DNA of 64,000 bases from Haloferula sp. BvORR071 (GTDB lineage Bacteria > Verrucomicrobiota > Verrucomicrobiia > Verrucomicrobiales > Akkermansiaceae): assembly GCF_000739615.1 (NCBI RefSeq), contig NZ_BATP01000007.1, positions 186,001 through 250,000 of the forward strand, in the 5' to 3' direction. Below the pieces are notes generated by a model that made no database searches, was not told where the DNA came from, and saw nothing but the letters and a program-made list of their open reading frames with translations. Each line of letters starts with the position of its first letter. The stretch's first letter is position 1. Positions 1 to 7,255 of the stretch are shown piece by piece. Made by a program: the position numbers and the translations under genes.

Positions 1-359
1 GCGACCTCCATGGCCCGCACGACCGGCAGGAGGACTTCGCGGCGATGTCGAAGGCGATCGATCACATCCATAAGCATTTCGAGGAGCCGCTGCGCCTGCC
101 ACAGTTGGCGGAGATGGCGGGATTGTCGGTCTATCAGTTCGACCAGCGAATCCGCGCACTCTTTCACGTGACCGCCGGGCAGTATCTGGTGAAGGTGCGG
201 ATCGATGCAGCTTGTGATCGCTTGGCGCAGACGGAGGAGGTGATTGCGCAGATCGCGCTGAGCTGCGGGTATTCGGATCAGTCGGCGTTCTCAAGGCAAT
301 TCAAGCAGGCGGTGGGGATCAGCCCGCTGGCTTACCGGAAGAAGATGCAGGGGAACTGA
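1..359 (+). CDS. AraC/XylS-family transcriptional regulator, C-terminal part (gene cut by window edge)
   Basis: The reading frame is open from base 3 to the stop at 357-359, so about 118 residues of the C-terminal end are visible and the true start lies outside the window. They form a complete AraC-type DNA-binding domain: a first helix-turn-helix (LPQLAEMAGLSVYQFDQRIR), a linking helix, and a second one (AQIALSCGYSDQSAFSRQFK) followed by the family-ending GISPLAYRKK. The effector domain is missing, so the ligand is unknown. The gene converges on a DadA-like oxidoreductase. AraC regulators beside such enzymes are common in hydroxyproline or D-amino-acid catabolic loci, but nothing here proves that link. 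Confidence 0.9.
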   Translation, partial: DLHGPHDRQEDFAAMSKAIDHIHKHFEEPLRLPQLAEMAGLSVYQFDQRIRALFHVTAGQYLVKVRIDAACDRLAQTEEVIAQIALSCGYSDQSAFSRQFKQAVGISPLAYRKKMQGN

Positions 360-367
360 TGGCGGCG

Positions 368-447
368 TAGCCTCCCTCGGGCTGCTGAGATGATTCGCAG
401 CTTTTGAGTGAAGGGTGAGGTCGGCAGTTGGAGTGGGATGGGGCGAT
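368..447 (+). repeat. REP-like element, copy 1 (forward, degenerate)
   Basis: This diverged copy of the 84-87 bp repeat found at seven places in the window keeps the hairpin core (gagatgattcgcagc), but the inner end is poorly conserved. It starts nine bases after the AraC stop codon and faces copy 2 across a few bases, so the two form a compact inverted pair between convergent genes. Confidence 0.75.
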
Positions 448-452
448 CCTAG

Positions 453-539
453 CGGGCCGCTTCCGCACGCCTGAGATGCATGATCCACCTTGCACTCGAA
501 AGCTGCGAATCATCGCAGCAGTCCGAGGGCCTGCGGCTT
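453..539 (-). repeat. REP-like element, copy 2 (reverse)
   Basis: The core at 491-539 is almost identical to the copies beside the RAYT transposase at 29.8 kb. It contains the imperfect palindrome gctgcgaatcatcgcagc followed by gtccgagggcctgcggct. With copy 1 it makes a REPIN-like inverted pair just downstream of the DadA-like gene (stop at 556). Confidence 0.85.
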
Positions 540-555
540 CACTTGGGTGGACCAC

Positions 556-1812
556 TCAGGCAAACCTCTCCAGCCCCATCTGCCCGATCGGACGGAACGG
601 AGCCTCCCCAGCTAACAGATCCGCGACCAGCCTACCGCTGACCGGACCAAGACTCAGGCCCATCATCGCGTGGCCGCCGGCGACGATCAGATTCGGCAGT
701 CGCTTGCTGCGCCCGAGATACGGGATGCCGTCCGGAGATACCGGTCGCAGACCCGCCCATGGCTTCACGCTCTCGAAGTCTTTCTCGGAAAACTTCGGAT
801 AGTAGGCATTCACCGACTTGATGATTCCCCTCACCCGCGGCGCGTTGATCGAAAGATCCAGCCCACCCACCTCCATGGTGCCGGCAAAGCGCAGCTTCCC
901 ATCCATCGGGGTGATCGCGACCTTGGCCTCGACGAAGATTGAGCAGATCTGCGGGAGCTCCGGCGGCGTGGGCATGGTGAGTGAGTAGCCTTTGCCTGCT
1001 TGCAACGGCAGCTTGATGCCCACCTTCTCTAACAATTCGGCCGTCCACGAGCCGCCGGCGATCACGAATTCCTCGCCCTCGAAGCGCCGGCCGCCGCCGC
1101 TGAGCGCGGTGATCTTGCCGCCCTTGGTCTCGATCGAATCAATGGTCACGCCGCTGGCGAACTCCGCGCCGAGTGCCGCCACCCGCTTGCGCAGCGAGGC
1201 CATGAAACGCACCGGTTCCAGATGGCAGTCCTGCGGGAAATACACCGCACCGGCGATGTCCATGGTGATGTCCGGATCGAGTTTCGCGGCGGCCGCGGCG
1301 TCCACGACTTCCGCTTGCAGGCCGATCTCGCGGGCTTCCGCGCCGACCTCCGCTTCCTCATCCAGGCCCTTGGCCGTTTTGCAGAGCATCAGCATCCCCC
1401 GCTTCTGCAGGCCGATGTCTTCCTCGCCATTGAGCTCCTCGAAGAGGCGGCGGCTCTCCAGATTCAGGTCGCGCAGCAGCTCGCGGGTGGCCGCCACGTG
1501 CTTCGCATTCGAGTGCTGGTAGAAAAGCCAGCCCCAGCGAGCGAGTCCGAAATCCACCCGCGGGCGCACATAGAAAGGGCTCTCCGGAGTGAACATCCAG
1601 CGCAGGCCCTTTGAAATCATGCCCGGGGCAGCCAGCGGGATGAAGTGACTCGGCACGATCATCCCGGCATTGCCCATCGAGCAATTGTCGCCGCCCGCCG
1701 CCTCGCGCTCGATCACCGTGACGGAAAAACCGCGTTTGAGCGCGTAGTAGGCGGAGCACAGACCGATCACCCCGCCGCCGAGAATGACCACGCGGTTGTT
1801 GCGAGGGTTCAC
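556..1812 (-). CDS. FAD-dependent amino acid oxidoreductase (DadA / D-amino acid or D-hydroxyproline dehydrogenase-like)
   Basis: The 418-residue protein opens with a Rossmann FAD motif (VVILGGGVIGLCSAYYALKR, about residues 8-27), carries the DAO-family middle, and ends with the FAD-contacting GLRPVSPDGIPYLGR and GGHAMMGLSLGPVSGRLVADL. This is the usual pattern and length of DadA-like enzymes, which oxidise D-amino acids or cyclic secondary amines and pass electrons to the respiratory chain. No signal peptide or membrane segment is apparent. An AraC-type gene lies next to it in convergent orientation. That pairing is often seen in trans-4-hydroxyproline degradation, but the epimerase and dehydratase of that route are not in the window, so the substrate is left open. 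Confidence 0.85.
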   Translation of the reverse strand: MNPRNNRVVILGGGVIGLCSAYYALKRGFSVTVIEREAAGGDNCSMGNAGMIVPSHFIPLAAPGMISKGLRWMFTPESPFYVRPRVDFGLARWGWLFYQHSNAKHVAATRELLRDLNLESRRLFEELNGEEDIGLQKRGMLMLCKTAKGLDEEAEVGAEAREIGLQAEVVDAAAAAKLDPDITMDIAGAVYFPQDCHLEPVRFMASLRKRVAALGAEFASGVTIDSIETKGGKITALSGGGRRFEGEEFVIAGGSWTAELLEKVGIKLPLQAGKGYSLTMPTPPELPQICSIFVEAKVAITPMDGKLRFAGTMEVGGLDLSINAPRVRGIIKSVNAYYPKFSEKDFESVKPWAGLRPVSPDGIPYLGRSKRLPNLIVAGGHAMMGLSLGPVSGRLVADLLAGEAPFRPIGQMGLERFA

Positions 1813-1977
1813 GGTGCCATCCTAGCCGCGCGGTCTTGCCGGAGTCTTCAGCAAACGCTCGGGAAACGCGGCATCCCTGGGCAAATCGCCGGGTGACCCC
1901 GCCCGAAGCGCCCCCACAGCGCTTTTTTCGGGGCGCTGGACAGCCCCCGGGGGGCCGTGCATCATCCGCGCCCGGAG

Positions 1978-2622
1978 ATGATAAGAAGCTTGGTCGCCCC
2001 CCTTGCACTGTCCGCGCTGACGCTTTCCGCCAGCGCCGCGGCGCCGCGAGTCGCGACCGTGAAGGTGAACGACATCCTCCTGAAGCTCGATAGCACCGCC
2101 AAGGCCAACGAGGACTACAAGGCCAAGCGCGAGGCGATCGCCAAGGACAAGCGCAAGGTGGCGCTGGATGAGATGATGGCAGACCTCGAACTGCGCCGCA
2201 GCAAGCTCAGCGACGCCAACGCGAAGATTGACGAGGAGACCCGCAAGAAGCTGCTGCGCGAGTACATGCTCAAGCAGCAGGAAATGAAGTCCCTCCAGGA
2301 GGAGTATCAGAATTTCAGCGCGGAGAAGCACCAGGCCCTGAACACGGAAATGGTGGCCAGTATCCGCGAGCGCCTGACCTTGATTAACGGCACCGCCGAA
2401 AAAATCGCCAAAGAGGAAGGCTTTGATTGGGTATTCGACAGCTCGGGAATCTCGAATACCGGTGTACCGCTGATGCTCTACGCCAAGACCCCGAACGATC
2501 TCACCGAGCGGGTAATCGCCGCGCTCGGGGCGACTAAACCGCCCGAAGCGACCAAACCGCCTGAGGCTCCCAAGCCTCCGGAGAAAAACGATAAGAACGA
2601 TAAAAAGCCCACGCAGCGCTGA
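1978..2622 (+). CDS. OmpH/Skp-family periplasmic chaperone-like protein
   Basis: A signal peptide (MIRSLVAPLALSALTLSASA) is followed by VATVKVNDILLKL, a long charged helical region (about residues 35-125) and a C-terminal beta-forming segment, the Skp layout. Skp trimers hold unfolded outer-membrane proteins in the periplasm. The ATG at 1978 is preferred over an in-frame ATG at 1957 because it places the signal peptide at the N-terminus. The last 30 residues are an unusual KPPEATKPPEAPKPPE repeat with a Lys/Asp-rich end not typical of Skp. A membrane-anchored coiled-coil gene starts 15 bases downstream, so the two are probably co-transcribed. Confidence 0.85.
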   Translation: MIRSLVAPLALSALTLSASAAAPRVATVKVNDILLKLDSTAKANEDYKAKREAIAKDKRKVALDEMMADLELRRSKLSDANAKIDEETRKKLLREYMLKQQEMKSLQEEYQNFSAEKHQALNTEMVASIRERLTLINGTAEKIAKEEGFDWVFDSSGISNTGVPLMLYAKTPNDLTERVIAALGATKPPEATKPPEAPKPPEKNDKNDKKPTQR

Positions 2623-2637
2623 CCATTCAAACCAACC

Positions 2638-3147
2638 ATGGATATCTGGGAAAACATCAATTGGTATTTCGTCGGTGGCCTCGGGACCGGACTTGCGGTC
2701 GCCGCCGCCGCGTGGAAGTCGGGCTTCTCCGCCCGCCGTCGCTTGGGCAAGGACATCCGCAAGCTGGAGAATGAACTCCGCGAGCTGCAGGGCCACCTGA
2801 ATACCCAGCTCAAGATCAACGCCCAAGGCAACGACAGCATCCAGAAGGATCTGGATGAGCAGAAGCGCCAGAACGAGAACCTGCGTGTCAGCCTCGCCAG
2901 CCTGCAGAACAAGCCGGGCAAGGCCGAGCTGCGCCACGCGCAGATCACGGAAAGCGCCGTGCGGCTGATGCGCGAGCAGGCTCCGGGCTTCGCACCCGCA
3001 TGGGAAAAGGCCATGCGTCAGGCGGAAGGCGAGCTGGAGGCCGGCGAGAGCGGGCTCAAGAAGCTGGTCCGCCGGGTGATTCCGGGGATCGGCATGGGCT
3101 CCGCGGGCGCTGCCCACAGCGGCGCGGCCCAGGATTCTGAGCCTTGA
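2638..3147 (+). CDS. Membrane-anchored coiled-coil protein of unknown function
   Basis: The 169-residue protein has one predicted membrane segment (WYFVGGLGTGLAVAAAAW, about residues 9-26). A basic stretch and a long heptad-rich region (about 32-90, with ENELRELQGHLNTQLKIN) follow, then a Gly/Ala-rich tail. I recognise no family. It follows the Skp-like gene by 15 bases, and a hairpin that may be a terminator follows the stop. A role in the cell envelope is inferred only from this context. Confidence 0.7.
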   Translation: MDIWENINWYFVGGLGTGLAVAAAAWKSGFSARRRLGKDIRKLENELRELQGHLNTQLKINAQGNDSIQKDLDEQKRQNENLRVSLASLQNKPGKAELRHAQITESAVRLMREQAPGFAPAWEKAMRQAEGELEAGESGLKKLVRRVIPGIGMGSAGAAHSGAAQDSEP

Positions 3148-3176
3148 GACCATCCCGGGGGCTACTCGGGTAAAGG

Positions 3177-3203
3177 GGCGGAGCCGGATTCCCGGCCTCC
3201 GCC
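3177..3203 (+). terminator. Putative hairpin terminator after the Skp-like operon
   Basis: ggcggagccgg at 3177-3187 pairs with ccggcctccgcc at 3192-3203 across a short loop. A moderately T-rich stretch (gtgtttggtttctt) follows about 12 bases later. It lies 30 bases after the coiled-coil gene, so it fits the end of that transcript, but the T-run is not adjacent and the call is tentative. Confidence 0.45.
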
Positions 3204-3377
3204 ACGATCGCCTGTGTTTGGTTTCTTGAGGCTTATGACTCGGAGGCCCCGCCATTTGGCCCGCTTGGCGCTCGAAAAAGTTGAAAAAATGTCGTTCCCG
3301 GCGGTTGCCATCGGGGTGCCGAACGGTTGACTCTCATCAGGTCACTCGTTGAGTAGCCCCAACTGCGCCGTCAAAAC

Positions 3378-4547
3378 ATGTCCAATAGTGCCGATCACGA
3401 TATTCTCACGGTCCTCGATGCCGCCGGTCCCCAATGGGCCGAGTTGCAAGCGTGGAAGGTGGTAGCCGTGGAATCAGCTACGAATGGCGCGATCACGCTG
3501 AATGGACCGGCTTTCGTTTATCGCTGGGAAAACGGCCTCGGCCCGGTGAAAATCTCTTTCTGGCCTGAGCAGGAAGGCCGGATCCCGAATGGCCCGGGCC
3601 ACCTGCTCGCGATCGAGCCGGGTCTGGGAACGATCCGCCTGAAGCTGCCCGGCCGCGAGCCGATGGTCGTCGGCGCGGTGGATCCGGTGATTTACCAGCA
3701 GATCGGCGAGTTGACCGGCGAGGCCCAGTCCGCCCACCAAGGCCACTCGGGCGAACGCTGGTCTCGCGATCTGGTGATCGTGGCAGCCGCGATGCGCTTG
3801 GCTGCCCTCACGCGCGAGGCTGCGGCTGCTGCCGCTGGTCCGGACCGCGGGGCGAAGCGCTCGCCGCGCAAGGACCAGCTTGTCACCCAGCTCCACGAGT
3901 GGTTGCGGCCGAACTTGGAAAAGTCGGTCAAACTCGGCGACGCTGCCAAGCGCTTCAGCAAGAGCCCGCGCCAGCTCATCCGCATTCTCAAGGAGACCAC
4001 CGGGGCCGGCTTCGCCGAGCACCTGACGATGCACCGCCTAACCCTCGCCCGTGCCCTGCTCATGCGCAGCGGCCAGTCGGTGATGGATGTGGCGCGTGCC
4101 TCCGGCTTCAACAGCCGCGAGCAATTCATCCGCTCCTTCAATAAGGCCTTTGGCTGGACACCCCTGCAGTTCCGCAAGGCGTGGAACCAAGCCGCACTCA
4201 GCGATGCCGAGCTGGCTGAGCTGTGCCAGGTTTCCGAGCGCTCGAATGTCGAGTGGCTGCCGGTTGGTGCCGTGGCCTCGAGCCCGGACGAAGATCACGA
4301 AGGCGAGCCTCACACCGTGGTGGTGGCGAATGCCCTGCATGAGATCGTCGAGCTCTTCTGGGTTACGCCGCAGGGCAAGCGTGCACGGATTGATGTGCTG
4401 GAGCGCGGCGGCATGGTTTTCGTGAACCGCGACAATGGCGGATCTTGCTGGATCGTGCGCTCCCCCGGGTCCGGCCGTGAGCGTTACTTCCGCACTCCAG
4501 ATGACCACGCGCTGGCGGTGGTGACTGCGGCGACGATGGATGGTTGA
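3378..4547 (+). CDS. AraC-type regulator with a C-terminal VHL-beta-like domain
   Basis: The 389-residue protein has an N-terminal region (1-160) without a family I recognise. An AraC-type DNA-binding domain spans about 168-268, with DAAKRFSKSPRQLIRILK as first helix-turn-helix and SVMDVARASGFNSREQFIRS as second, ending GWTPLQFRKAW. Residues about 310-375 (VVVANALHEIVELFWVTPQG, then RIDVLERGGMVFVNRDNGG and CWIVR) follow the spacing of the von Hippel-Lindau beta domain: a strand with Asn, a V-x-L-x-W strand, a turn ending in Gly, and a final hydrophobic strand with Trp. The gene stands alone and converges on the LamG gene. The AraC call is firm; the VHL call is by eye. Confidence 0.8.
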   Translation: MSNSADHDILTVLDAAGPQWAELQAWKVVAVESATNGAITLNGPAFVYRWENGLGPVKISFWPEQEGRIPNGPGHLLAIEPGLGTIRLKLPGREPMVVGAVDPVIYQQIGELTGEAQSAHQGHSGERWSRDLVIVAAAMRLAALTREAAAAAAGPDRGAKRSPRKDQLVTQLHEWLRPNLEKSVKLGDAAKRFSKSPRQLIRILKETTGAGFAEHLTMHRLTLARALLMRSGQSVMDVARASGFNSREQFIRSFNKAFGWTPLQFRKAWNQAALSDAELAELCQVSERSNVEWLPVGAVASSPDEDHEGEPHTVVVANALHEIVELFWVTPQGKRARIDVLERGGMVFVNRDNGGSCWIVRSPGSGRERYFRTPDDHALAVVTAATMDG

Positions 4548-4611
4548 TGGCCGACTCGGCGGCGATCCTTCCAGTGCTCCATTGCTGGATGCGTCTGGGT
4601 GCCCGCGGGGA

Positions 4612-4645
4612 AGGCCGCTGTGGAGTAATCAGCTCCAAGCGGCCT
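4612..4645. terminator. Hairpin between convergent genes, possible bidirectional terminator
   Basis: aggccgct at 4612-4619 pairs with agcggcct at 4638-4645, and the inner tggag (4621-4625) pairs with ctcca (4633-4637) after a one-base bulge. The result is a 13-pair stem with a seven-base loop. It sits between the AraC-VHL gene (stop 4547) and the convergent LamG gene (stop 4665). There is no clear T-tract on either side, so function is inferred from position. Confidence 0.45.
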
Positions 4646-4664
4646 GTTACGACGAGCCCCCTGT

Positions 4665-7250
4665 TTACGGAAGGTGGATCTGCAGCCGGTAGATCCCCTG
4701 CTCAGCCGGGGCCGTCGAATCCGTGACCTGCACGGTGCCATCCGTGGTAATCGGCCCCAGCGACTGGACCTCTTGCCAAGCATTGGCAACCGCGGCCATG
4801 CGCTCGACGGTGTAGGACTTGCCGGTCTTACCCTCGAAGGCCAGTACCACCGGTGCTACTGAGACCACCCGCAAGCGGGCGACACTGCTTGCAACTGTGG
4901 GATCAGTGCCCGCCACATACTCGTCGAAGTTGGAGACACCGTCGCCATCGGAGTCGGCATCGGCGGCAAATTGCGCAGGGCTTCCGTAGAGCGATTCCCA
5001 GGAATCGGGCAAGCCATCGGCGTCCGTGTCCGGCTGCGGCTGGAGTGGCGGCGGAGTAAGCGTGGCCGCCACATTATCGATCACGGAGGTATTGAGGATG
5101 GTGGTCGAGCCGCTGGCGACCGCCAGTCCCACGTAGTAGCTGCTCGCCATCGTCACCGTGGCGCTGCCGATGGTCGTCCAGGTGCTTCCATCGGTGCTGC
5201 GCGAAGCGGTGATCGTGCTGCCACTACGCGCGAGCCGCACCCACAGGTTTGGCGCGGTGCCGCTGCTGCTATTGGTGGTCGTCACCGAGCCACCGGTGAG
5301 CGTGCGGCGCTCCCAGCGCCAAGCCCCGGAACCATTGACGGTGAGGGAAGCCATCCGCGCATTCGCGGCCAAGGTATCGCGTATCATGATCCCGATCCGG
5401 CCATTGGTCCCGGTATTCTGAAGTGTGCTGACCCGGGCCACGATCGAGCCATTGGCACCGAGGGTTTGATAAACGTAGCGGAAGTTATCCGAGAGGCCGC
5501 CAATGGTCCCCGCTCCTTTCAAGGTATGTGCCGCGGCGAAATACTCCGCGCTCCCTTGCAAACCGGGCGAGCCGATATCTCCCGTGAGCCAAGGCGAGGG
5601 ATAGGGCGTGATCGAGACATTGTCGAAGGTTGTCGTTCCCAGCGTCGCGCTATTGTGACTGCTCACGGCGAGGCCAACAGACAGGCTGGCGGGCAAGGTG
5701 ATCACCGAGGTGCCGACCTGCGTCCACGAGGTGCCGTTGGCGGAGACGTAGGCGGTGACCAGTGTGCCACTCCGGGTCAAGCGGACCCAGTTGTTAGGCG
5801 CAGCATTCAGCGCCGGGCCAGCGGTGGAAGTGGTGCTGCCAGAGACCACAGTGCGGCGTTGGAAGGTGAAGCCATTCGCGGGAGTCACGGCGACCAGCGC
5901 ATTCACCGCACCGGTGCCGCTGCCATCGCGAATCATCACCCCGGCCTTCGCCAAGGGATCGGTATTCGTCTGGGAAGTCACGCGGGCACGGATCTCCCCA
6001 TCCCCCGCCAAGGTCTGCCAAGCGAAGTGGAAACCATCCGCGACACCGCCGATATCCGCACCAGAGCCACTCACGGTGTAAGTGCCGGCATTCTCCGAGG
6101 CATTGCCCGCGATGCCGGGTGAGCCGATGTCCGCTGCAGTCCAGCCTCCGGGCAGCGGGTTCACCACGGTGATGTTCAGGGTGGCCTCGGTATAGAGCCC
6201 CTTCGAATCGGTCGCCCGGACGGTAAAGGCATTCACTCCGGCACTGCCATAGGGCGGAGTTCCTCCCAAAATTCCATTGGTAGCCACCGTCAACCAGCTG
6301 GCGCCGCCGCTCTTGCTGTAAGTGATGCTGTCGCCTGCGTCGATGTCGCTCGCGGTGCCGGCAATCGTGCCTGAATAGGCGCTGGAGGTCGTCGCGTTCG
6401 GCCTGCTGATCGGATTGGTGGCGAAGGCCGGGGCGTGGTTGTCGGAGGTCAAAACCTCGGGACCAGCCTGGTAGTTGCCGAGCACCTGCTGGGCATTCAG
6501 GGCGTAGTCGTAGCTACGGAATTCGTCGTAAGTCGCATCCGTGTTGCTATCGGCAGCCCAGTTCGAGCGACCGAGCCAGACGTTCAGGTCATCGAGCGTG
6601 CTGGGACCGAGCAAAGTCGACACCGATGCGATCTGCGTGCCGTTCTTGTAGAGCTTCCAAGCGGACGCGGCGGACTCGTAGGTCGCGACCAAGTGCATGC
6701 GGGTGCCAATCGTGGTAGCGCCCGCGATATCCTGCTGGCCGCCGCCGACCAGATTGATCCCGCCTCGCTCGAAGCGGATGGTGTTGGAGGTTCCGGTATT
6801 GGCGGTGACGATCAGGTAGTCCGAGCCATTGAAGGTGCCGCCGGGAGCGGTGACCTCATCGATCGAGTTGTTGCCGAAGTCGAGGATGCGCGACCAGTTC
6901 TGGTTGCTCTGCACGGTGACCCAGACCTCGTAGCTCGCCTCATTGAAGCCGGGATACATTTCCGCGGAGCCGGAAACGGAAGCATTCGGCAGGTCAATGT
7001 AGGCTGCAGTGGTGGAGGTGCCACCAGTGAGCCGGACGCCGCTGCCATTCGAGGAGGCGCCGGCACCACGGATGAATCCGTGCGCGGTGCCGATCGAATC
7101 CGTGATCTGGGCTCCGGCAGCGAGAGCACCGCTGGCATTGTCAAAGCGGTAGCGGTGTTTCGGCCCCACGGTGAGCGATTGCTGAGCATGGGCCGTCGGG
7201 ACCAGAAGGGAGGCAAAGGCCGCAGCGGCGAGAAAAGGGAAGGTTTTCAT
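4665..7250 (-). CDS. Secreted multidomain protein: LamG, Ig-like, two DUF1349-like domains, Ca-binding C-terminus
   Basis: Starting at the ATG at 7250 gives a clean signal peptide (MKTFPFLAAAAFASLLVPTA, cleavage after AHA) and 861 residues; an upstream ATG at 7283 would bury it. The domain order is a LamG/concanavalin-like sandwich (about 35-270), a putative Ig domain (about 280-375, ending LNITVV), two repeated ~180-residue domains each opening with a DIGSPG motif (about 385-740, DUF1349-like), a thrombospondin-3-like Asp repeat (PDTDADGLPDSWESLYG and ADADSDGDGVSNFDEYV), and a short C-terminal beta domain. The architecture suggests carbohydrate binding at or outside the cell surface. The gene starts five bases after the stop of the metallopeptidase gene, so the two form an operon. 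Confidence 0.8.
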   Translation of the reverse strand: MKTFPFLAAAAFASLLVPTAHAQQSLTVGPKHRYRFDNASGALAAGAQITDSIGTAHGFIRGAGASSNGSGVRLTGGTSTTAAYIDLPNASVSGSAEMYPGFNEASYEVWVTVQSNQNWSRILDFGNNSIDEVTAPGGTFNGSDYLIVTANTGTSNTIRFERGGINLVGGGQQDIAGATTIGTRMHLVATYESAASAWKLYKNGTQIASVSTLLGPSTLDDLNVWLGRSNWAADSNTDATYDEFRSYDYALNAQQVLGNYQAGPEVLTSDNHAPAFATNPISRPNATTSSAYSGTIAGTASDIDAGDSITYSKSGGASWLTVATNGILGGTPPYGSAGVNAFTVRATDSKGLYTEATLNITVVNPLPGGWTAADIGSPGIAGNASENAGTYTVSGSGADIGGVADGFHFAWQTLAGDGEIRARVTSQTNTDPLAKAGVMIRDGSGTGAVNALVAVTPANGFTFQRRTVVSGSTTSTAGPALNAAPNNWVRLTRSGTLVTAYVSANGTSWTQVGTSVITLPASLSVGLAVSSHNSATLGTTTFDNVSITPYPSPWLTGDIGSPGLQGSAEYFAAAHTLKGAGTIGGLSDNFRYVYQTLGANGSIVARVSTLQNTGTNGRIGIMIRDTLAANARMASLTVNGSGAWRWERRTLTGGSVTTTNSSSGTAPNLWVRLARSGSTITASRSTDGSTWTTIGSATVTMASSYYVGLAVASGSTTILNTSVIDNVAATLTPPPLQPQPDTDADGLPDSWESLYGSPAQFAADADSDGDGVSNFDEYVAGTDPTVASSVARLRVVSVAPVVLAFEGKTGKSYTVERMAAVANAWQEVQSLGPITTDGTVQVTDSTAPAEQGIYRLQIHLP

Positions 7251-7255
7251 GGGTT

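Noticed and set aside
428-802. Open frame of 124 codons on the plus strand at 428-802
   Set aside because: It overlaps the REP pair and runs antisense through the DadA-like gene; no ribosome-binding site or family signal.
1822-3255. 477-codon minus-strand frame opposite the Skp-like and coiled-coil genes
   Set aside because: Leu/Arg/Gly-rich translation typical of an antisense shadow in GC-rich DNA; the plus-strand genes have clear signal peptide and coiled-coil features.
4971-6122. 383-codon plus-strand frame opposite the LamG gene
   Set aside because: Arg/Gly/Ala-rich antisense frame; the minus-strand LamG/Ig domains are unambiguous.
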